Shown: in pieces, positions 59,304 to 64,000 of the stretch | Layout: each line of letters begins with the position of its first letter | Numbering within the stretch: position 1 is the stretch's first letter | Source: UBA4427 sp045106235 | GTDB lineage: Bacteria; Myxococcota_A; UBA9160; UBA4427 | Assembly (NCBI GenBank): GCA_045106235.1 | Contig: JBGCEJ010000008.1 | Coordinates: 231,615 to 295,614, forward strand | Reading direction: 5' to 3' | Length of the DNA: 64,000 nucleotides | Notes under the pieces: generated by a model | Databases searched by the model: none | What the model saw: only the letters and a program-made list of their open reading frames with translations | Told to the model about the DNA's origin: nothing | Translations under genes and position numbers: made by a program

Positions 59304-60971
59304 TTACGCGCCCTCGTCGCGAATGCGGAGTATGAGGTGTCCACTGCCCGCGAGCAGAGTCAGGAACGTCAACAGTCCGCCCACGAATGGAAGGCCGCCC
59401 GCGGCAAGGACGATGACCAGGCCGAGGATGAGCGGCAATGCAAAGTCTCGCCAAGCGGGCTCCTCGACCCTGCCCAGGAGCGTTTGCCCGATCATGCTGG
59501 CGACCAGGATCTTTGCGAGATAGAGAACAGCAGCCCAGGCCGCGAACCCGGCCAATGCGATGGGGATGCCCACGATCGTGATTGCGACGAGGAGAAGACC
59601 GATTGGAACGGCGAATACGAAAATGAAGCCGAAGCCCACGGGCTTCAGCAGATCGCTGGGCTTCTGCCAGATCATCGAAAAGAGCCAGGGCGCTAGGCTG
59701 TAGGCGACGAGCCCGGACAGGAAGGCTGCAGCTAGGGATAAGACGAGATGAGTATAGAATTCAGCGGAGCCGTAGCGGTCGAGGCGGGTCGATGGGTCGG
59801 GCTCGTCGGGCATGCGTCGCGTCTCGCCGCCGATTTCCGCGGAACCGTCGATCGCGATCCTCTCCTCGTCTTCGCTGAAATGGATTTCGAGATCGCCTCC
59901 GACGCGTGAGTTCGCCAGGATGTCGATTTGCTCGATATGCATGACGACACTGCGCTCGACCTTGCCCTCGAGTTCGAGCCATTCGAGATAGCCGAACAGG
60001 TCGCGTTCGATGTCACCCGATACAAGCAGCCCGTCGCCCAGGGCTACGAGGCTATTGCCGATGCGGCCGGATTTTCCGAGTGTTGTCTGGCCTGCCGCGG
60101 CGAGAGCGCCTTGATCGATCTGCCCTGAGATCTGCACGCGCTCGCCAAAGGCCAAGATCGATCCTGTCACATGTCCGCTGATCTCGATGCGCCGCGCGCC
60201 GCTGATCACGTTGCCGTCGACCGTGCCCGCGATGACAAGGCGATCGCCGAAGACGACGAGATCGCCGCGCAATGTCCCATCGATGCGCAGGGAGTCCCCT
60301 GTCACGATCCAGCTGTCTTCGACGGTCTCTCCTGCGGGCAAGTCGAGGGATTCTTGATCGAAGAAAACCTCGAGCGCAGAGGACGGGGAAGGCGAAATCG
60401 CCGCAAACCCGATCGCCGCGAGGGTGAGCGCCGCGCCGGCTCGTTGTTGGACTCGACGAAGGATCAGAGAGAGGGAGGTTGTCATCAGAAATGCAGTGCT
60501 CACTAATGCGATCGCGGCGATCGTAAATTGAAAGAGAGCCGGGCCCTCGTTGCGCAGGGTCTCGAGCGTATCGAAGAACAACGCGAATAGATTGCGGCCA
60601 TCGAGTGGACTGAGCCAAGCGAAGGCGGCCGGCCAGGGCGCAGCGAAGAGCCAACCCAGAACGAAGAGGCTCGTCGCACCCACCGCAACTGCCGCGCCTG
60701 CGCCTGCCGCGGTCGTTTCACCGTTCATGAGCGGCGCACGTGCCTGCGCAGATTCGGATTGATCTTCCAGGGAGAGCGCTGCGCGCAGAGCGTCCGCTTC
60801 AAAGTCGAGTGCAAGGACGCGCTCCCGGCACGACACGCAATGAACGAGATGCGTTTCTGCGCGAAGACGATTCTCCTCTTCGAGTTCACGGTCGACATAA
60901 AACGAGAGCATCCACTCCGGCGGGCACGCATCGGAATGATCCCAGGCGTTGTCCATCCATTCCTCCGTCAT
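59304..60971 (-). CDS. Anti-sigma factor fused to a polymer-forming (bactofilin-like) domain
   Basis: A 555-residue membrane protein. Residues 1-60 form a zinc-finger anti-sigma domain with H41-x3-C45-x2-C48 and a further C16. Two or three membrane helices follow (about 92-125, 150-172, 180-200, the last ending in S-A-L). Residues about 205-370 are a run of short beta-helix repeats with the pattern I-x-G-x-V/I-x-G-x-L, like polymer-forming cytoskeletal proteins. At least four more membrane helices fill about 390-545. The gene overlaps the ECF sigma gene (ATGA), so it should hold that sigma factor inactive at the membrane. The beta-helix would then face the periplasm and could sense the envelope. 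Confidence 0.8.
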   Translation of the reverse strand: MTEEWMDNAWDHSDACPPEWMLSFYVDRELEEENRLRAETHLVHCVSCRERVLALDFEADALRAALSLEDQSESAQARAPLMNGETTAAGAGAAVAVGATSLFVLGWLFAAPWPAAFAWLSPLDGRNLFALFFDTLETLRNEGPALFQFTIAAIALVSTAFLMTTSLSLILRRVQQRAGAALTLAAIGFAAISPSPSSALEVFFDQESLDLPAGETVEDSWIVTGDSLRIDGTLRGDLVVFGDRLVIAGTVDGNVISGARRIEISGHVTGSILAFGERVQISGQIDQGALAAAGQTTLGKSGRIGNSLVALGDGLLVSGDIERDLFGYLEWLELEGKVERSVVMHIEQIDILANSRVGGDLEIHFSEDEERIAIDGSAEIGGETRRMPDEPDPSTRLDRYGSAEFYTHLVLSLAAAFLSGLVAYSLAPWLFSMIWQKPSDLLKPVGFGFIFVFAVPIGLLLVAITIVGIPIALAGFAAWAAVLYLAKILVASMIGQTLLGRVEEPAWRDFALPLILGLVIVLAAGGLPFVGGLLTFLTLLAGSGHLILRIRDEGA

Positions 60972-61573
60972 CGCGTTTCCTCCTCGTGTACGGTCGCGTC
61001 CTTGGCCGATTGCGCAAGGATCTCGGCGCGAAGCCTCGCCTTGCCTCGATAGAGCAGCGTTCCTACCTGATTCCGCGTGGTCCCCAGAATTGACGCGATC
61101 GCTTCATAGTCGAGCTCCTTGTAGAAGCGAAGGACGAGTGGCACACGGAATTTCGTGGGCAGCGAATCGAGTGCTCTGAGTACTGCGTCCCGCTCTTCCC
61201 GCTGAGTAATTCCGAGCAAAGCATCAGGGGCGTGGTCAGCAGCTGCCTCGACGGCGAAATCGCCCGAATCGAAAATGCCCCGTTCGGTCCGCTCTCGACG
61301 GAGTCGATCGATACAATGATTCGCGGCGACCGCGCGCAGCCAGGGGCGAAAGGGCTTTTCGCGATTGAACTGCGGGAACGCACGATGGGCGCGAAGGAAG
61401 ATCTCACTCAACACGTCGTCCACCGAAGATGCGTCAAACACGAGACGGCGACATACCTGCTTCAAATCGTCCCGGTGCAGAGCGAAGAGCTCCGCAAAGG
61501 CATCCAGATCATCCCGCTCGAGACGGTCCAGAAGCCTCTTTGTTGCTTCATCTTCTGGTGGATCTGTCCCCAT
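60968..61573 (-). CDS. ECF-type RNA polymerase sigma factor
   Basis: A 201-residue sigma-70 family protein of the extracytoplasmic function type. Region 2 reads VLSEIFLRAHRAFPQFNREKPFRPWL and continues A-A-N-H-C-I-D-R-L-R-R (about 57-95). Region 4 carries LDYEAIASILGTTRNQVGTLL and continues Y-R-G-K-A-R-L (about 160-188). I use the ATG at 61573; the frame extends further up without support. The anti-sigma gene follows with a 4-nt overlap. On the minus strand, GGAACC at 61662-61667 upstream could be the -35 of an autoregulated promoter, but the -10 is not clear. Confidence 0.88.
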   Translation of the reverse strand: MGTDPPEDEATKRLLDRLERDDLDAFAELFALHRDDLKQVCRRLVFDASSVDDVLSEIFLRAHRAFPQFNREKPFRPWLRAVAANHCIDRLRRERTERGIFDSGDFAVEAAADHAPDALLGITQREERDAVLRALDSLPTKFRVPLVLRFYKELDYEAIASILGTTRNQVGTLLYRGKARLRAEILAQSAKDATVHEEETR

Positions 61574-61947
61574 GTCGTGGATCGCTCCGCCCGATCGCGT
61601 GCGCTCTTTCCGAGCGGGCGGTTCGTGGGCTTGAGTTCCTGATGAAAGACTCTCTCGAATCGGTTCCACCCGCCAGGGTAGATCTCTGAATCCGGCCATC
61701 ACGAGCAGGTTGGGAATCGCCGGAGGAAGCAAGGCTGACGCCCCTTGCGAGTCCACCCGCCCGAAGCCGCCCGGTCGATTTCTGCTCAATCTCTGATTCT
61801 CGCCCATGCCTTGATATACGAATGGGCGGCTCCGAACTCGCACTCCGACCCGGACTATGAGTCATCTCCGGCGCTGCAATATCCAACATCGCCAGTCGTA
61901 TGGGAGATAACGCGCCCGCTGAAACCAATGGAAACGAGGGAACACAC
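61574..61947. other. Divergent region between the sigma factor and a small lipoprotein gene
   Basis: 374 bp with no supportable gene. It must hold promoters in both directions. A GGAACC on the minus strand (61662-61667) is a possible ECF -35 element. TTGATATACG (about 61812-61821) is the most AT-rich promoter-like stretch for the plus-strand gene. Nothing else stands out. Confidence 0.35.
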
Positions 61948-62187
61948 ATGCGACTGATTTCAATCACACTGATGGCGCTGGCGACCCAGACCGGCTGTAT
62001 GACGCTTAAGGCGGATATTCCCGAGGATGCTATGCGCCACCATCTTGAACATAAGGAGGGGATTGTGTTGCCCGCGCTCTGCTCCCACGAGGGCAACCGC
62101 TTCTCCGAAGGCGCGCTCGTCTGCATGGAAGGCCGGCAAATGAGCTGCGATCCAAGCAGCCGCTGGCTTGCTGGCGAGGACTGCTAG
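61948..62187 (+). CDS. Small exported Cys-rich protein, DUF1496-like
   Basis: A 79-residue protein. It has a short signal peptide whose A-T-Q-T-G-C16 could be a lipobox, although the residues before the Cys are not ideal. The mature part has SHEGNRFSEGALVCMEGRQMSC (about 47-68), in which the pattern S-E-G-A-x-x-x-x-x-G-x-x-x-x-C recalls the DUF1496 family of small periplasmic proteins. Cysteines C46, C60, C68 and C79 could form two disulfides. GAGGGA precedes the ATG at 61948. Function unknown. Confidence 0.55.
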   Translation: MRLISITLMALATQTGCMTLKADIPEDAMRHHLEHKEGIVLPALCSHEGNRFSEGALVCMEGRQMSCDPSSRWLAGEDC

Positions 62188-62295
62188 GGACCGATCGTGG
62201 GCGGCATCTTCGGACGCGCGCGAAGCCCCTCGATCGAGGGGGCCGCGTGCGGGCCGAGGATCGGGCAATGCGTGAAAATGCGGAATGTCATGCTC

Positions 62296-62468
62296 GGCGT
62301 CCCTTCACGCAAAACCAGTCCGCCAACGGGCTACTCCCCCAGCCGCGGAGCGCGAAACCGGAGCGTCCAGCTGGGCGTCTCTTCACGCAAACGAGCCGAC
62401 CAAAGGGCTACTCCCCCTGTCGCGGAGCGCGAAAACGGAGCGTCCAGCTCAACGTCTCTTCACGTAAA
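62296..62468. repeat. Imperfect 78-bp tandem repeat next to tRNA-Gln
   Basis: Two full units (from 62296 and 62374) and the start of a third (from 62451). Each unit has GGCGTC(C/T)CTTCACGC, a GGGCTACTCCCCC core, and CGCGGAGCGCGAAA(A/C)CGGAGCG. The third ends at CTTCACGTAAA, directly against the 3' end of tRNA-Gln. The periods are 78 and 77. No coding is supported. It could be duplicated tRNA flank, terminator-like units, or a trace of integration at the tRNA. Confidence 0.75.
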
Positions 62469-62473
62469 AAAAG

Positions 62474-62547
62474 TGGATCCCCGATATGGATTCGAACCAT
62501 AATTCACAGATTCAGAGTCTGTTGTCCTGCCGTTAGACGATCGGGGA
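62474..62547 (-). tRNA. tRNA-Gln (anticodon CUG)
   Basis: Read on the minus strand: acceptor TCCCCGA (complement of 62541-62547) pairs with TCGGGGA (complement of 62478-62484), discriminator T, encoded CCA (complement of 62474-62476). The anticodon stem ACAGA/TCTGT encloses the loop CTCTGAA, so the anticodon is CTG. The T loop reads GTTCGAATC. Length is 74 nt with CCA. Confidence 0.94.
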
Positions 62548-62691
62548 TCACGGCTTGGTCTCTTTGTTTACCGGACCCGAGCTCGCTCCTCAAGGTGAAG
62601 ACCCTCGAGGCGCGATTTCTAGAGCTAAATCGGGCGATTCCGGTCAAATCTTGACGCGTTCGCCGGCCTCTGCCCGTCCGCGGAGGCATCC

Positions 62692-62820
62692 ATGCGCGAC
62701 GACTGTCCCGCGGGGCATGATGAGCATGAGAGGCATGAGGGGCACGAGAGGCACGAGCAGGCGGGAAGGCACATGGGCGCGCATCTTCGGGTTTCGGTTC
62801 TGGCTCGGGGCCCCGGTTGA
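62692..62820 (+). CDS. Candidate 42-residue His-rich peptide
   Basis: A short frame in the 417-nt gap between tRNA-Gln and the enoyl-CoA hydratase gene. It has GGAGG 5 nt before the ATG at 62692. Histidines lie at positions 9, 12, 15, 18, 21, 27 and 31; the first five are spaced every third residue, in a Glu/Arg/Gly context. The DNA there is a 9-bp tandem repeat (CATGAGAGG-like, about four units, 62719-62756). It could be a metal-binding peptide, or simply chance translation of a repeat. Only the ribosome binding site and the unbroken frame support it. Confidence 0.35.
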   Translation: MRDDCPAGHDEHERHEGHERHEQAGRHMGAHLRVSVLARGPG

Positions 62821-62964
62821 GAACGACGGGCCGTGAGGGTGTCCGCGAAGTCTGTGACTGCGTAGAATTGCCTTCCGCGACGAACGCTCGTTCACCCAGG
62901 TCGCGCTGATCACACGCGCTCCACGCGCGATTCGCCCATCGCCCATAGATAGAAGGAAGCCTGC

Positions 62965-63762
62965 ATGCCCGCCGTCATCGTCGAGAAGAAGGGTCATATC
63001 CTGACCGTCACGCTGAACCGTCCAGAGAAGAAGAACTGCGTGAACTCCGAGGTGATGTGCCATCTCTGTGATGCGTGGACGCAGCTCGACGAAGATCCGG
63101 AGCTTCGCGTCGCGATTCTGACCGGCACGGGGGATACCTTCTGCGCCGGGATGGACTTGTCCGAGATTCCGAAACTGCGGACCGGGAAGCCCGAAAACGA
63201 CTTCATGAAGCGGGTGATGGACAACCCCGGCATGATGATGGACTGCTGGCTCAAGACCTATCGTCCGACGAAGCCCGTGATCTTGGCGGCGGAAGGATTC
63301 GCGCGCGCCGGTGGGACCGAAATTTTGCAGGGGACGGATATTCGCGTCGCGGGTGAGAGCGCGATGTTTGGCGTGACCGAGGTCCAGCGCGGACTCTTCC
63401 CGATGGCCGGTTCTGCCGTTCGCTTGCGGCGACAGATTCCGTACGCGGTGGCGGCGGAGATGCTGCTCGCGGGCGAGGACCTTCCGGCGCAGCGCGCCTA
63501 TGACCTTGGCCTCGTGAACCATGTTGTTCCGGACGGCCAGGCGCTCGCGAAAGCGACGGAAATCGCGGAGCGCATTTCGGCGAACGGGCCGCTTGCGGTC
63601 GCGGGGATTCTCGCGACTCTGCGTGCGACAGAGACGATGCCGGAGGAAGAAGCCTTCGGGATCGAAATGCAGCACGGGATGAAGGTGATGTCGTCCAAGG
63701 ATGCGGTCGAAGGGCCGAAGGCCTTCCTCGAAAAACGACCGCCCGTTTTTAAGGGCGAGTAG
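62965..63762 (+). CDS. Enoyl-CoA hydratase/isomerase family protein
   Basis: A 265-residue crotonase. The N-terminal ILTVTLNRPEKKNCVNSEVM, oxyanion-hole FCAGMDLSEI (about 58-67) and AEGFARAGGTEILQGTDIRV (about 107-126) are typical. E near 115 and E135 (TEVQRGLFPMAGSAVRL) are at the catalytic places. It is distinct from the one at 46483. Strong lipid/CoA context; the exact substrate is unknown. AAGGAAG precedes the ATG. Confidence 0.9.
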   Translation: MPAVIVEKKGHILTVTLNRPEKKNCVNSEVMCHLCDAWTQLDEDPELRVAILTGTGDTFCAGMDLSEIPKLRTGKPENDFMKRVMDNPGMMMDCWLKTYRPTKPVILAAEGFARAGGTEILQGTDIRVAGESAMFGVTEVQRGLFPMAGSAVRLRRQIPYAVAAEMLLAGEDLPAQRAYDLGLVNHVVPDGQALAKATEIAERISANGPLAVAGILATLRATETMPEEEAFGIEMQHGMKVMSSKDAVEGPKAFLEKRPPVFKGE

Positions 63763-63844
63763 GCCGCCACGACTCTTTCGAGCGCGCCGACCGAATATTA
63801 AAAAAATCAGCGAAACGAACCAAACGAAAAACAGGAGAGAATCA

Positions 63845-64000
63845 GTGAAAGCTGCCGTAATGCGCGCGAACAAGGCCCCCCTGGAGATCGAAGATCTCTC
63901 GATCGATAACCCCGGAACGGGCGAAGTCCTGATCAAGACCTCCGCTTCCGGCATCTGCCATAGCGATCTCCACGTCATCGAGGGCGATATCCCCATGCCT
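63845..64000 (+). CDS. Zinc-dependent alcohol dehydrogenase, N-terminal part only
   Basis: Cut by the right edge of the window. The 52 visible codons from a GTG (AGGAGAG 5 nt before it) give the start of the MDR alcohol dehydrogenase family: a beta-rich start with LEIEDLSIDNPGTGEVLIKT, then SGICHSDLHVIEGD, where C40-H41-S-D is the first zinc-ligand motif. Whether it acts on alcohols, formaldehyde adducts or other substrates cannot be told. Confidence 0.85.
   Translation, partial: MKAAVMRANKAPLEIEDLSIDNPGTGEVLIKTSASGICHSDLHVIEGDIPMP

Noticed and set aside
62644..63996. 450-codon minus-strand frame over the enoyl-CoA hydratase gene
   Set aside because: It is the shadow of a clear crotonase gene; composition is Arg/His-rich and no family is visible.

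Overview
The window is GC-rich bacterial DNA, densely coding on both strands. It looks like a free-living aerobic heterotroph of the broad deltaproteobacterial / Myxococcota-like grade. This placement is an inference from gene content only: an aa3/caa3-type oxidase, F420-type flavin-free oxidoreductases, PEP-CTERM biology, many CoA-ester enzymes and a UGSC selenoprotein. No rRNA or marker gene is present to fix it. The first and last genes are cut or possibly cut by the window edges.

Region by region. (1) 1-5690: a terminal oxidase operon encoding a di-haem cytochrome c, a 41-residue membrane peptide, CoxB, CoxA, two CoxC-like proteins, a His-tailed subunit IV and a small secreted/membrane protein. 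(2) 5776-19742: mixed metabolism: a YheU-like protein, an amidase, two F420-type enzymes, a sulfotransferase, a TonB-C protein, an MFS transporter, an EthD-like protein, a three-gene overlapping operon (PAS sensor kinase, DUF1214 protein, HTTM/DCC fusion), and bioA divergent from the kinase. (3) 19743-20580: 838 bp without a supportable gene, with several stem-loops. (4) 20581-32552: a lipid/CoA block: paired acyl-CoA dehydrogenases, a lipocalin-like protein, a DUF3604 protein, TetR with a palindromic operator facing an MBL-fold lipoprotein, acyl-CoA synthetase, a GST and an LLM oxidoreductase. (5) 32621-44341: an RND pump with adaptor, a molybdopterin oxidoreductase, a DUF3108 protein, two CaiB/BaiF CoA-transferases and an MDR reductase.

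(6) 44457-46462 is the most distinctive locus. A two-domain thioredoxin-like protein overlaps by ATGA a gene that reads through an in-frame TGA at 46220-46222 to give U-G-S-C. A perfect 8-bp hairpin begins exactly 11 nt after the TGA, as in the classic bacterial SECIS. Standard annotation would split this into two hypothetical fragments. (7) 46483-53584: enoyl-CoA hydratase, glyoxalase-like protein, tyrosine phosphatase, SnoaL-like protein, DUF1624 acyltransferase-like membrane protein, GPH symporter, SDR and PPK2. (8) 53922-64000: a PEP-CTERM pentapeptide-repeat protein, tRNA-Ser(UGA), an M48 lipoprotein, a TIGR04073 exosortase-associated protein, glutamate-type dehydrogenase, an ECF sigma factor with an anti-sigma factor fused to a polymer-forming domain, tRNA-Gln(CUG) next to a 78-bp tandem repeat, an enoyl-CoA hydratase and the start of a zinc alcohol dehydrogenase.

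Other points. CoxA lacks the usual K-channel lysine, and both CoxA and subunit IV carry His-rich tails. Three convergent gene pairs end on the same palindromic CTAG. A 42-residue His-rich peptide with a good ribosome binding site lies at 62692.
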